A DNA stretch of 64,000 nt from Muricoccus nepalensis (GTDB taxonomy: Bacteria > Pseudomonadota > Alphaproteobacteria > Acetobacterales > Acetobacteraceae): the NCBI RefSeq assembly GCF_006438825.1, contig NZ_RCZP01000004.1:124001-188000 (forward strand), written 5' to 3'. A program made the position numbers and the translations under genes. This document shows, in pieces, positions 44,821-54,169 of this stretch. How positions within the stretch are numbered: the first letter of the stretch is position 1; the number at the start of each line of letters is the position of its first letter. The notes beneath the pieces were generated by a model. The model was not told the DNA's origin. It ran no database searches and saw nothing but the letters and a program-made list of their open reading frames with translations.

Positions 44821-44928
44821 GCGTAGCTCTCCCGTTTGTAATGTCTTGGGGGCGCAAACTAGCGGCAGGGTGGGCGGACTGCTAGAAGGGCCGCTGGGGA
44901 AGCGCCATCGGGAAACCCGGGGAACTGC

Positions 44929-46518
44929 ATGCAGCGAGTAGCCATGGCGGCCTGTGCCGCCTTCCTGTCCTGCGCCGCCCTCGTCCCGCCCTCCGCCGGG
45001 CAGACGCTCAACCTTGCGGTGGGCGCGCCGGTCACCTCGCTCGACCCCCATTACCACGCGCTGTCGCCGAACTACGCGGTGGCGGACATGCTGTTCGACA
45101 GCCTGACGAGCTTCGACGCGCGGGCGCGGGTGGTGCCGCGGCTGGCGGCGAGCTGGCGCCCGGTGGCGGAGGACGTGTGGGAGTTCAGGCTCCGGCCCGG
45201 CGTCACCTTCCACAACGGCAACGCCTTCACCGCCGAGGACGTGGCCTTCACCATCGCGCGCGTGCCGACGGTGCCGAACAGCCCCTCCTCCTACGGGATC
45301 TACACGCGGGCGGTGCGGCGGGTGGAGGTGGTGGACCCGCTGACGGTGCGGCTGCACACGAACGGACCCTACCCGCTGCTGCCCACCGACCTCGCACAGG
45401 TAGAGATGCTCGACAGCGAGACCCACGCGAACCCGCTGACCGAGGAGTTCAACTCCGGCAAGATCGCCATCGGCACCGGGCCGTTCCGGCTGGTGAGCCA
45501 CCGCAACGGCGACCGGATCGAGTACGCGCGCAACGACGCCTATTTCGGCGAGCGGCCGCACTGGGCGCGCGTGATTTACCGAATGATCACGAACGACGCG
45601 GCGCGCACGGCGGCGCTGCTGTCGGGCGACGTCGACTTCATCGACCAGGTGCCGACGAGCGACATCGCGAAGCTGCGGGGGGATTCCCGGGTGCAGCTGA
45701 GCGAGGTCGACGGGCTGCGGCTGATCTACCTCGCGCTCGACCACTCGCGGGAGGCGGCCTCGCCCTTCGCGCTGGGGGAGGACGGTCGGCCCCTGCCTCG
45801 CAACCCGCTGAAGGACGCGCGGGTGCGGCGGGCGCTCTCCCTGGCCATCGACCGCGGCGCCATTGCCGAGCGGGTGATGGAGGGGGCGGCGACGCCGGCG
45901 GCGCAGCTGCTGCCGGCGGGGGGCTTCGGCTCCATCCCGGGGCTGGTGGCGCAGCGGGGCGACCCGGACGGCGCGCGGCGGCTCCTGGCGGAGGCGGGGT
46001 ATCCGAACGGCTTCCGGCTGACGCTGCACGGGCCGAACGACCGCTACATGAACGACGCGCGCATCATCCAGGCGATCGGGCAGATGTGGACGCGGGCGGG
46101 GGTGCGGACGAGCGTGGGGGCGCAGCCCTGGGCGACCTTCGTGGGGCGAGCCGGGCGGCAGGAGCTCTCGGCCATGCTGGCGGGCTGGGGGACCTCCTCC
46201 GGCGAGGCCTCGAGCCCGCTGCGGTCGCTGCTGGCGACCTACAACGCGGCGCGGGGCTTCGGGGGGTCCAACCGGGGGCGCTACAGCAACCCGGAGATGG
46301 ACGCGGCGATGGAGGCGGCGCTGCGGACGCTCGACGACGAGCGGCGCGAGGCGCTGCTGCGCGAGGCGACGCGGATCGCGATGGAGGATGTCGGCATCAT
46401 CCCGATTCACATCCAGCGGAACATCTGGGCCATGCGTCGGGGGCTGCGGCACGAGGCGCGGGCGGACGAGCTGACGCGGGCACAGGATGTGCAACCGGCG
46501 GAATTAGCGCAGCGGTGA
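44929..46518 (+). CDS. ABC-type peptide substrate-binding protein, paralogue 2
   Basis: This 529-aa SBP_bac_5 protein has a short Sec signal (cleavage near SAGQTLN, about residue 24). Core motifs are VGAPVTSLDPHYHALSPN, FRLRPGVTFHNGNAFTAEDV, IGTGPFRLVSHRNGDRI and DARVRRALSLAIDRG. It is closely similar along its whole length to the next gene, which suggests a tandem duplication. Being the first gene of the operon, it probably supplies substrates to the permease encoded at 48171-50065. Confidence 0.93.
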   Translation: MQRVAMAACAAFLSCAALVPPSAGQTLNLAVGAPVTSLDPHYHALSPNYAVADMLFDSLTSFDARARVVPRLAASWRPVAEDVWEFRLRPGVTFHNGNAFTAEDVAFTIARVPTVPNSPSSYGIYTRAVRRVEVVDPLTVRLHTNGPYPLLPTDLAQVEMLDSETHANPLTEEFNSGKIAIGTGPFRLVSHRNGDRIEYARNDAYFGERPHWARVIYRMITNDAARTAALLSGDVDFIDQVPTSDIAKLRGDSRVQLSEVDGLRLIYLALDHSREAASPFALGEDGRPLPRNPLKDARVRRALSLAIDRGAIAERVMEGAATPAAQLLPAGGFGSIPGLVAQRGDPDGARRLLAEAGYPNGFRLTLHGPNDRYMNDARIIQAIGQMWTRAGVRTSVGAQPWATFVGRAGRQELSAMLAGWGTSSGEASSPLRSLLATYNAARGFGGSNRGRYSNPEMDAAMEAALRTLDDERREALLREATRIAMEDVGIIPIHIQRNIWAMRRGLRHEARADELTRAQDVQPAELAQR

Positions 46519-46539
46519 CGCGCGCGTGAAGGAGGGCTG

Positions 46540-48123
46540 ATGAGGAAGCTTCTGCTGGGTGCGACGGTGGCCTTGGCGGCCATGGCCGGCGGTTCGGTGC
46601 CGGGGCGGGCGCAGACGCTCACCATGGCCGTCGGCGCGCCGGTGACGTCGCTCGACCCGCATTACCACCAGCTCTCGCCCAACAACGCCGTGTCGGACAT
46701 GGTGTTCGACAAGCTGGTGAACACGGACGCGCAGTCCCGCAACGTCCCGGGGCTGGCGACGGAGTGGCGGGTGGTCGGCCCGACGACCTGGGAGTTCAAG
46801 CTGCGGCCAGGGGTGCGGTTCCACAACGGCAATCCCTTCACGGCCGAGGACGTGGCCTTCACCATCGCCCGCCTGCCGAACGTGCCGAACAGCCCGGCCT
46901 CCTACGCCGTCTACGCGCGCCCAATCACGCGGGTGGAGGTGGTGGACCCGCTGACGGTGCGCTTCCACACGGCGCAGCCCTACCCGCTGCTGCCGCTCGA
47001 CATGACGAACGTGCGCATCCTCGACAAGGAAACGCACGAGAACGCGACGACGGACGACTTCAACGCGGTGCGGGCGGCGGTCGGGACCGGGCCCTACCGC
47101 GTGGTGAGCTACCGCAACGGCGACCGCATCGAGTTCGCGCGGAACGACGAGTACTGGGGGCCGAAGCCGGCCTATCAGCGCGTCAACTACCGCATGATCA
47201 CGAACGACGCCTCCCGCACGGCGGCGCTGCTGGCGGGGGACGTGGACTTCATCGACCAGGTGCCGACGACGGACCTGACGAAGCTTCGCACCGACAACCG
47301 CGTCGCGCTGAGCGAGACGGTGGGGCTGCGGCTGATCTTCCTCGGGCTGGACCACCTGCGCGGGCCGAACGAGAACTCGCCCTTCATCACCGACAACGAC
47401 GGCAAGCCGCTGGGGCGCAACCCGCTGCGGGACGTGCGGGTCAGGCGGGCGCTGTCCATGGCCGTCGACCGGCAGGCGATCGTCGAGCGGCTGATGGAGG
47501 GGGCGGCGACGCCGGCGGGGCAGTTCCTGCCGCCGGGGGTCACGGGCCACGTGCCGGACGTGCAGCCCACCCGCTACGACCCCGAGGGCGCGAAGCGGCT
47601 GCTGGCGGAGGCGGGGTACCCGAATGGCTTTCGCATCCAGCTGAACGGACCGAACGACCGCTACATCAACGATGGGCGCATCATCCAGGCGATCGGGCAG
47701 ACCTGGACGCGGATCGGGGTCCGGACCGCGGTGGAGGGGCAGACCTGGTCGGTCTTCGTCGGGCGGGCGGCGCGGCAGGACTTCTCCGCGCATCTCATCG
47801 GCTGGGGGTCAAATCCGGACGGGTCGCACCCGCTGCGTAACATTCTCGCGACCGTGAACGCGGAGAAGGGCTGGGGCGCCTCCAACCGCGGGCGCTACTC
47901 CAACCCCGAGGTGGACCGGTTGCTCGAGGCATCGCTGACGGAGCTCGACGAGGAGAAGCGGCAGAAGCTGGTGCTGGACGCCGAACGGATCGCGGCGGAG
48001 GACGTGGCGGTGATCCCGATCCACATCCAGACGAACATCTGGGCGATGCGGCGCGGCATCCGGCACGATGCTCGCAATGACGAGCTGTCGCGGGCCCAGG
48101 ACGTGCGGCCGGCGGGCCCCTGA
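46540..48123 (+). CDS. ABC-type peptide substrate-binding protein, paralogue 3
   Basis: This 527-aa SBP_bac_5 protein has a Sec signal (LLGATVALAAMAGGSVPGRAQ). It follows paralogue 2 after 21 bases, with AGGAGGG before ATG 46540. Shared segments include VGAPVTSLDPHYH, RVEVVDPLTVR, LAEAGYPNGFR and the C-terminal IPIHIQ-NIWAMRRG. Differences concentrate around the ligand-facing middle, as expected of diverged specificity. It is followed closely by the permease genes. Confidence 0.93.
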   Translation: MRKLLLGATVALAAMAGGSVPGRAQTLTMAVGAPVTSLDPHYHQLSPNNAVSDMVFDKLVNTDAQSRNVPGLATEWRVVGPTTWEFKLRPGVRFHNGNPFTAEDVAFTIARLPNVPNSPASYAVYARPITRVEVVDPLTVRFHTAQPYPLLPLDMTNVRILDKETHENATTDDFNAVRAAVGTGPYRVVSYRNGDRIEFARNDEYWGPKPAYQRVNYRMITNDASRTAALLAGDVDFIDQVPTTDLTKLRTDNRVALSETVGLRLIFLGLDHLRGPNENSPFITDNDGKPLGRNPLRDVRVRRALSMAVDRQAIVERLMEGAATPAGQFLPPGVTGHVPDVQPTRYDPEGAKRLLAEAGYPNGFRIQLNGPNDRYINDGRIIQAIGQTWTRIGVRTAVEGQTWSVFVGRAARQDFSAHLIGWGSNPDGSHPLRNILATVNAEKGWGASNRGRYSNPEVDRLLEASLTELDEEKRQKLVLDAERIAAEDVAVIPIHIQTNIWAMRRGIRHDARNDELSRAQDVRPAGP

Positions 48124-48170
48124 GGGCACGGCTTGACGGGAGCGGCGGTGATGACGGAAAGGGATAGGGC

Positions 48171-49145
48171 ATGAGCGTTTACCTACTGCGCCGGCTTATC
48201 CAAGCCGCGTTGGTCATGCTGGCCATGTCCGTCATCGTCTTCGTGGGCGTCTACGCGATCGGCGACCCCGTGGAGATCCTGATCTCCCCGGACGCGGACC
48301 AGTTCGAGCGGGCGCGGGCGATCGCGGCGCTCGGCCTCGATAAGCCGTTGTACGAGCAATACTTCTCCTTCCTCGGCAACGCGCTGCGGGGCGATCTCGG
48401 GCGGTCCTTCGTGTTCAACGAGCCCGCGCTGCAGCTCATCGGGCAGCGGGCGCCGGCGACGCTGGAGCTTGCCTTCGGGGCGACGATCCTCGCGATTCTG
48501 GTCGGGCTGCCGCTCGGGCTCTACGCGGGGCTGCGGCCGAACGGGGCGGGCGCGAAGGCGATTATGGCGGGGTCAATCCTCGGCTTCTCGCTGCCGACCT
48601 TCTGGGTCGGGCTGATGCTGATCATGGTGTTTGCCGTGCAACTGGGCTGGTTGCCCTCCACGGGGCGGGGCGAGACGGCGGAGTTCCTGGGGATGCGCTG
48701 GTCCTTCCTGACCTGGGACGGGCTGCGGCACATGGCGATGCCGGCGCTGAACCTCGCGCTGTTCAAGATCAGCCTCGTGATCCGCCTGACCCGCGCCGGT
48801 GTGCGCGAGACGATGCTGATGGACTACGTGAAATTCGCGCGCGCCAAGGGGCTCTCGCCCCAACGGGTGATCGGGGTGCACGTGTTCAAGAACATCCTCA
48901 TCCCCGTGGTGACGGTGGTGGGGCTGGAGCTGGGCTCGACCATCGCCTTCTCCGTGGTGACGGAGAGCGTCTTCGCCTGGCCGGGCATGGGCAAGCTGAT
49001 CATCGACAGCATCAACGTGCTCGACCGACCCGTGATCGTCGCCTACCTCATGAGCATCGTGCTCATGTTCATCATCATCAACCTCGTGGTGGACCTGCTC
49101 TACTCGGTCCTTGATCCGCGCGTTCGGCTGGAGAGCAAGGGATGA
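48171..49145 (+). CDS. ABC transporter permease (DppB/OppB type)
   Basis: This 324-aa inner-membrane protein has six helices, an N-terminal YLLRRLIQAALVMLAMSVIVF, and the BPD_transp_1 coupling loop (EAA motif) around LMDYVKFARAKGLSPQRVI. FSVVTESVFAWPGMGKL is also typical. It forms the translocation pore with the next gene's product, and its stop overlaps that gene's ATG as ATGA. Confidence 0.95.
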   Translation: MSVYLLRRLIQAALVMLAMSVIVFVGVYAIGDPVEILISPDADQFERARAIAALGLDKPLYEQYFSFLGNALRGDLGRSFVFNEPALQLIGQRAPATLELAFGATILAILVGLPLGLYAGLRPNGAGAKAIMAGSILGFSLPTFWVGLMLIMVFAVQLGWLPSTGRGETAEFLGMRWSFLTWDGLRHMAMPALNLALFKISLVIRLTRAGVRETMLMDYVKFARAKGLSPQRVIGVHVFKNILIPVVTVVGLELGSTIAFSVVTESVFAWPGMGKLIIDSINVLDRPVIVAYLMSIVLMFIIINLVVDLLYSVLDPRVRLESKG

Positions 49146-50065
49146 GCGCGACCACCGCGGGCGCCGCGCCGGCCGCCAAGGCGCCCCGGGTCGAGACGCC
49201 GTTCCGGCGCTTCGTCTCGGAGTTCTTCGAGAGCAAGATCGCGACGGGGGCGCTGGTGGTCCTCGTCGCCATTGTACTGGTCGCGATCTTCGCGCCGCTG
49301 ATCTCGCCGCAGAACCCCTACGACCTCGCGCAGCTCGACATCATGGACGGGCGGCTGGAGCCGGGGTCGCGCAACGGCGACGACACCATGACCTACTGGC
49401 TCGGCACCGACGACCAGGGCCGGGACATGCTGTCGGGCATCATGTACGGGCTGCGCATCAGCCTCATCGTCGGGGCGGGATCGGCCATCGCGGCGGCGGT
49501 GGTGGGGGCCTCGCTGGGGATGCTCGCGGCCTATGCCGGCGGGCGGACCGACACGATCATCATGCGGCTGGTGGACCTCCAGCTCTCCTTCCCGACCATC
49601 CTTTCGGCGCTGATGATCCTCGCCTTCCTCGGCAAGGGGATCATGAACGTCGTCATCGCGCTGATCGTGGTGGAGTGGGCCTACTACGCGCGGACCGTGC
49701 GAGGGACGGCGCTGGTGGAGCGGCGGCGGGAGTATATCGAGGCGGCGCAGTGCCTGGCGCTGCCGACGCGGCGGATCATCTTCCGCCACCTGCTGCCGAA
49801 CTGCATGCCGCCGCTGATCGTGGTGGGGACCATCCAGATCGCGCGCGCCATCGCGCTGGAGGCGACCTTGTCCTTCCTCGGCCTGGGCGTGCCGATCACC
49901 GAGCCCTCGCTCGGGCTGCTGATCGCCAACGGCTACGAGTACATGCTCTCCGGCAAGTACTGGATCTCCTTCTACCCAGGCATCGCGCTGCTGATCACGA
50001 TCGTCTCGATCAACCTGGTCGGCGACCATCTGCGCGACGTTCTCAACCCCCGGCTGAAGAAGTAA
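49142..50065 (+). CDS. ABC transporter permease (DppC/OppC type)
   Basis: This 307-aa inner-membrane protein has a cytosolic N-terminus, a periplasmic loop after helix 1 (LISPQNPYDLAQ), LGTDDQGRDMLSGIMYGLRIS, and the EAA loop ERRREYIEAAQCLALPTRRI. GLGVPITEPSLGLLI is the usual DppC hallmark region. It pairs with the preceding permease and is one base from the ATPase gene. Confidence 0.95.
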   Translation: MSATTAGAAPAAKAPRVETPFRRFVSEFFESKIATGALVVLVAIVLVAIFAPLISPQNPYDLAQLDIMDGRLEPGSRNGDDTMTYWLGTDDQGRDMLSGIMYGLRISLIVGAGSAIAAAVVGASLGMLAAYAGGRTDTIIMRLVDLQLSFPTILSALMILAFLGKGIMNVVIALIVVEWAYYARTVRGTALVERRREYIEAAQCLALPTRRIIFRHLLPNCMPPLIVVGTIQIARAIALEATLSFLGLGVPITEPSLGLLIANGYEYMLSGKYWISFYPGIALLITIVSINLVGDHLRDVLNPRLKK

Positions 50066-50066
50066 C

Positions 50067-51077
50067 GTGCAGCCCAACATCCCCGCCTCCGCCGCCCCTC
50101 CCACCCTGCAGGTCCGGAACCTGCGGACGCATTTCTTCACGCGGGCCGGGGTGGTGCCGGCGGTGAACGACGTGTCCTTCAACGTGGGGCGCGGGAAGGT
50201 GCTCGGGCTCGTCGGCGAGTCCGGCTCGGGCAAGACGGTCACGGGCTTCTCCATCATGCGGCTGGTGGACGAGCCCGGGCGGATCGTGGGGGGCGAGATG
50301 CTCTTCGGCGGCCGGGACCTGGTGAAGACGTCCGAGGAGGAGATGCGGGCGATCCGGGGGAACCGGATCGCGATGATCTTCCAGGACCCGATGATGACGC
50401 TGAACCCGGTCCTGCGGATCGACACGCAGATGATCGAGACGATGCAGGCGCACCGGAAGATCAGCCACGACGACGCGCGTCAGCGGGCGCGGGACACGCT
50501 GGGGATGGTGGGCATCCCTTCCCCGGACGAGCGGCTGAAGGCCTACCCGCACCAGTTCTCGGGCGGCATGCGCCAGCGCGTGGCCATCGCGATCGCGCTG
50601 CTGCACGAGCCCGAGCTGATCGTGGCGGACGAGCCCACGACGGCGCTGGACGTGACGATCCAGGGGCAGATCCTGGCGGAGGTGCAGAAGCTGGCGGCGA
50701 ACACCGGCACCTCCATCATCTGGATCACGCACGACCTCTCGGTGGTGGCCGGGCTCGCGGACGACATCGCCGTGATGTACGCGGGCAAGATCGCGGAGTA
50801 CGGCGCGGTGGACGAGGTGCTGGACCATCCGCTGCACCCCTACACGCACGGGCTGCTGGGCTCCGTGCCCAGCCGCAACAAGCGGGGGCAGCCGCTGCTG
50901 CAGATCCCGGGGATGACCCCCTCCCTGCTCAACCTGCCGGTGGGCTGCCCCTTCCGCACGCGCTGCCCGCGGGCGGCCGAGGTTTGCGCGCAGGACCCGC
51001 CGATGGCCGAGATCCTGCCCGCGCACGAGGCGCGCTGCTTCCGGCCGCATCTCGAGGAAGCGGGAGTGGCCGCATGA
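50067..51077 (+). CDS. ABC transporter ATP-binding protein (DppD/OppD type)
   Basis: This 336-aa ATPase has Walker A GESGSGKT (about residues 50-57), signature FSGGMRQRVAIA, Walker B LIVADEPTTALD, and the oligopeptide C-terminal extension with its Cys cluster (GCPFRTRCPRAAEVC). That cluster binds an iron-sulfur centre in some homologues. GTG 50067 directly follows the permease stop; its own stop overlaps the next ATG as ATGA. Confidence 0.95.
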   Translation: MQPNIPASAAPPTLQVRNLRTHFFTRAGVVPAVNDVSFNVGRGKVLGLVGESGSGKTVTGFSIMRLVDEPGRIVGGEMLFGGRDLVKTSEEEMRAIRGNRIAMIFQDPMMTLNPVLRIDTQMIETMQAHRKISHDDARQRARDTLGMVGIPSPDERLKAYPHQFSGGMRQRVAIAIALLHEPELIVADEPTTALDVTIQGQILAEVQKLAANTGTSIIWITHDLSVVAGLADDIAVMYAGKIAEYGAVDEVLDHPLHPYTHGLLGSVPSRNKRGQPLLQIPGMTPSLLNLPVGCPFRTRCPRAAEVCAQDPPMAEILPAHEARCFRPHLEEAGVAA

Positions 51078-52138
51078 GCGCGACGGTTGAGGCTCCGAAG
51101 GCTTTCGCGCGCGGGGCGGACGCGGAGAAGCTGATCGAGGTGGTGGGGGTGTCCCGCCGTTTCGCCAAGCGGCTGGACTTCGCGGGGAGGATCGCCGCCA
51201 AGCTCGGCGCGCCGCTGCGCGACGAGGTGGTGCACGCCGTCGACAAGGTGGACCTGACGATCCGCAAGGGCGAGGTGGTGGGGCTGGTCGGCGAATCCGG
51301 CTGCGGCAAGTCCACGCTCGGCCGGATGGTGGCGGGGATCCTGCCGCCCTCGGACGGGACGATCCTGTGGAAGGGGCGCGACCGGACGGGGCTGGGGGCG
51401 AAGGACGCGCGCGCGGCGATGCTGCAGGCGCAGATGATCTTCCAGGACCCGATGTCCTCGCTCAACCCGCGGCTGAAGGTGGCGGAGATCATCGGCGAGG
51501 CGCCGCTCTACCACGGGCTGACCACGCGGGCGGGCTTCTCCGCCTACGTGGACGAGCAGATGCGGCGGGCGGGGCTCGATCCCGTGTTCAAGGCGCGCTA
51601 CCCGCACCAGTTCTCGGGCGGGCAGCGGCAGCGGATCGGCATCGCGCGGGCGCTGGCGGTGCAGCCGGAGTTCCTCGTCTGCGACGAATCCGTCGCGGCG
51701 CTGGACGTGTCGATCCAGGCGCAGGTGCTGAACCTGTTCATGCGGCTGCGCGGCGAGTTGAACCTCACCTACCTCTTCATCTCCCACGACCTCGGCGTGG
51801 TGGAGCACCTGAGCGACCGGGTGGTGATCATGTATCTCGGGCGCGTGGTGGAGGAGGCGGCGACGGAGACGGTGTTCGCCCGCGCCAACCATCCCTACAC
51901 GCAGTCGCTGCTGGCGGCGGTGCCGAAGATCGAGGCGCGGAAGAAGTCCTTTGCCACGGTGAAGGGTGAGATCCCCTCCCCGCTCAACCCGCCCGCCGGA
52001 TGCCACTTCCACCCGCGCTGCCCGCACGCCTTCGACCGCTGCCGGGTGGAGGTTCCCGCGCTGAAGGAGGTGGCGCCCGGGCATCGCAGCCGGTGCCACC
52101 TGAACGACCTGCCGGACCATGGCGGGATGCCCGTCTGA
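51074..52138 (+). CDS. ABC transporter ATP-binding protein (DppF/OppF type)
   Basis: This 354-aa ATPase has Walker A GESGCGKST, signature FSGGQRQRIGIA, and a Walker B segment reading FLVCDESVAALD, where the usual Glu-Pro is Glu-Ser; the catalytic Glu is kept. The C-terminal Cys motif HFHPRCPHAFDRC matches DppF. Together with the DppD-like subunit it powers the importer. Its stop overlaps the start of a small lipoprotein gene. Confidence 0.95.
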   Translation: MSATVEAPKAFARGADAEKLIEVVGVSRRFAKRLDFAGRIAAKLGAPLRDEVVHAVDKVDLTIRKGEVVGLVGESGCGKSTLGRMVAGILPPSDGTILWKGRDRTGLGAKDARAAMLQAQMIFQDPMSSLNPRLKVAEIIGEAPLYHGLTTRAGFSAYVDEQMRRAGLDPVFKARYPHQFSGGQRQRIGIARALAVQPEFLVCDESVAALDVSIQAQVLNLFMRLRGELNLTYLFISHDLGVVEHLSDRVVIMYLGRVVEEAATETVFARANHPYTQSLLAAVPKIEARKKSFATVKGEIPSPLNPPAGCHFHPRCPHAFDRCRVEVPALKEVAPGHRSRCHLNDLPDHGGMPV

Positions 52139-52251
52139 TGCGCGCGGTGCTGGTGCTGCTCGCGCTGATCGGGCTCGCGGCCTGCGAGACGCGGGAGGGG
52201 TCGCGCGGGGCCTATGTCGGTGGTAGTGGCGGATTCAACAGCCTTCGCTGA
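52138..52251 (+). CDS. Small lipoprotein, 37 aa
   Basis: ATG 52138 overlaps the TGA of the ATPase gene (TGATG). The 37-residue product has a signal peptide ending in a lipobox (LIGLAAC, Cys about 17), followed by 20 mostly small polar residues (TREGSRGAYVGGSGGF). It resembles entericidin-like or other minimal lipoproteins only in size. The overlap and the lipobox are the evidence for a real gene; function unknown. Confidence 0.6.
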   Translation: MRAVLVLLALIGLAACETREGSRGAYVGGSGGFNSLR

Positions 52252-52260
52252 GGAAACGCC

Positions 52261-52641
52261 ATGAGCCGCTTCGCCTTCGACCACGTGCACCTGCGCAGCC
52301 CCGACCCGGACGCGACGGCGGCCTGGTTCGTGGAGCACTTCGACTGCGCGCCGAAGGGGCGGAACGAGGGGCCGTCGAGCCTTCGGGTGATGCTCGACCT
52401 CGGCGGCATCAACGTCTTCATCGACCGGGTGCCGGCCTCCACGCCGGGCAACCCGCCCGCGCCCTTCCTCGGGATCGAGCACCTGGCGGTGGCCGTGAGC
52501 GGGATCGACGCGATCGTCGAGGGGATGCGGGCGAAAGGCGTGCGCGTGGTGGTGGAGCCGAACGACGTAAGGCCGGGCACGCGGATCGCCTTCGTCGAGG
52601 GGCCGGAGAACGTGCGCGTGGAGCTGCTCCAGCGAGGCTAG
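52261..52641 (+). CDS. VOC/glyoxalase family protein
   Basis: This 126-aa protein has the paired beta-alpha-beta-beta-beta pattern of the vicinal oxygen chelate fold. A metal His lies in FDHVHLRSPDPDATAAWF at the start, and a second half opens with GIEHLAVAVSGIDAIVEGM. Members act as glyoxalases, dioxygenases or resistance proteins. It ends four bases into the convergent DinB gene. Confidence 0.9.
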   Translation: MSRFAFDHVHLRSPDPDATAAWFVEHFDCAPKGRNEGPSSLRVMLDLGGINVFIDRVPASTPGNPPAPFLGIEHLAVAVSGIDAIVEGMRAKGVRVVVEPNDVRPGTRIAFVEGPENVRVELLQRG

Positions 52642-53159
52642 GCGTCGTCCAGGACGAGGAAGAGGTCGGTGTCGCCGGTGTCCTCGCCGGCGGCGGTGAG
52701 CAGGGCGTGGGCCTGTCCGCGGTGATGGGTCTGGTGGTTGAAGAAGTGGGTGACGAGGAGGGCGCGGGGGCGCGTGACCTCGCGCCCGGCGGCGCCGCTG
52801 AACCAGGTGAGGTCGCCGGCGAGCCATTCGGGTGAGAGGCCGGCGGTCCAGCCGGCGATGCGGGCGTCCATGGCCGCGCGCCTGGCAGCCAGGGCGTCGA
52901 AGTCGGGCTCCAGGCCGGTGCTGGCTTGGCCGCCGCCGACGGGCGGCTTCTCGCTGCCGGTGAAGCGCGACATCCACTGCATGTCGCCCCAGAGGATGTG
53001 GTTCAGCGTGCCGTGGAGGCTGCCGAAGAAGGCGCCGCGGTCCTCGCGCCGGGCGGCGTCCGGCAGCCGGGCCGCCGCGGCGAGGAGGCGGCGGTTCATC
53101 TCGGCGTTGTAGGCCGCCATCATGCGGCACCAGTCCGGCGTGATCATGGGCGTGGTCAT
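52638..53159 (-). CDS. DinB family protein
   Basis: This 173-aa four-helix-bundle protein has the three-His metal site: one His in LHGTLNHILWGD and the pair in THFFNHQTHHRGQ. DinB/YfiT proteins are metal-dependent thiol S-transferases or hydrolases; some use bacillithiol or mycothiol. ATG 53159 has GGAGG nine bases upstream and overlaps the tandem-GNAT stop as ATGA. Confidence 0.9.
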   Translation of the reverse strand: MTTPMITPDWCRMMAAYNAEMNRRLLAAAARLPDAARREDRGAFFGSLHGTLNHILWGDMQWMSRFTGSEKPPVGGGQASTGLEPDFDALAARRAAMDARIAGWTAGLSPEWLAGDLTWFSGAAGREVTRPRALLVTHFFNHQTHHRGQAHALLTAAGEDTGDTDLFLVLDDA

Positions 53160-54169
53160 GGGCGTGATCCTCCGGGCCTCTTCCAGAAGAAGACCGTGTC
53201 GTGCGGCCGGCGGTCGTGGTCGAGCGCGTAGCCGGGGACGCGGCCGGTCTCCTGCCAGCCGAGGGCGCGGTAGAGGCGCTCGGCGGGGCCGTCCGCCTCG
53301 GTGTCCAGCACGAGGAGGCTGCGGCCGGTGCCGCGGGCGGTCTGCTCGGCGCGGCGGATGAGGGCGCGGCCGATGCCGCGGCGGCGGAAGGCGGGGTCCA
53401 CCAGCACCTTCGAGACCTCCGCGCGGTGCGGGGCGTTGGGCTGCTGGGCGAGGACGAGCTGCACGGTGCCGGCGAGCTGGCCGTCGCACCAGGCGCCGAG
53501 GAGGACCTTGGCGCCGGTGGCGACGTCGGCGGAGACGCCGCGCCAGAAGGCGCGAGCGACCTCGGGCGCGAGGGGCGGCAGGAAGGAGACGGAGGCGCCG
53601 GCCGCGACGCAGGCGACGAGGATCTCGGCGAGACGGCGCTCGGCGCTGGAGGCAGCGGCGGCGTCCAGCACCTCCACCACCACGCCGGTGGCGGGCTTGG
53701 CGTAGCGGAACTCGAGGGAGTTGGAGAGGTCGTCGAGGATGCGGATGGAGCCGGCGCGGACGTAGCCGCGCTTCTCGTAGAAGCGGTGCGCGGCCTCGAA
53801 GCGGGTGTCGGTCCAGAGGATCATGCGGCGCGCGCCGTGGGCGACGGCGTGGGCCTCGGCGCGGTCCAGCAAGGCGTGGGCGAGGCCGGTGCCGCGGGCC
53901 GCCTTGGCCACGTACATGCGGCCGATCTCCCAGGCTTCGTCGTCGTCGCGCAACGGACGGGTGGCGACCATGCCGACGAGGGCGCCGTCCCCCTCGGCGG
54001 CCCAGAGGGCGCCGCCGACCTTGCCGAAATGGGTGGCGAGGGCGCGGAGCTCGGGCACCTCGGCGTCCACGTCGAGGACGCAGTTGGGGTACTCGGCCCA
54101 GGCGTCGCCGATGAGGCGGATGAAGCCATCCGCGTCGGCGTCGGTGCCGGGGCGGATGGCGGGGGTCAC
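53156..54169 (-). CDS. Tandem GNAT N-acetyltransferase
   Basis: This 337-aa protein is made of two GNAT domains. The first (about 1-165) has IGRMYVAKAARGTGLAHALL as its acetyl-CoA loop and AAHRFYEKRGYVRAG. The second (about 180-337) has VSKVLVDPAFRRRGIGRALI and AERLYRALGWQETG. The start is GTG 54169, overlapping the aminotransferase stop as GTGA. It is therefore coupled to an aminotransferase; the same arrangement recurs at 56939-58593. The acetyl acceptor is unknown. Confidence 0.9.
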   Translation of the reverse strand: MTPAIRPGTDADADGFIRLIGDAWAEYPNCVLDVDAEVPELRALATHFGKVGGALWAAEGDGALVGMVATRPLRDDDEAWEIGRMYVAKAARGTGLAHALLDRAEAHAVAHGARRMILWTDTRFEAAHRFYEKRGYVRAGSIRILDDLSNSLEFRYAKPATGVVVEVLDAAAASSAERRLAEILVACVAAGASVSFLPPLAPEVARAFWRGVSADVATGAKVLLGAWCDGQLAGTVQLVLAQQPNAPHRAEVSKVLVDPAFRRRGIGRALIRRAEQTARGTGRSLLVLDTEADGPAERLYRALGWQETGRVPGYALDHDRRPHDTVFFWKRPGGSRP

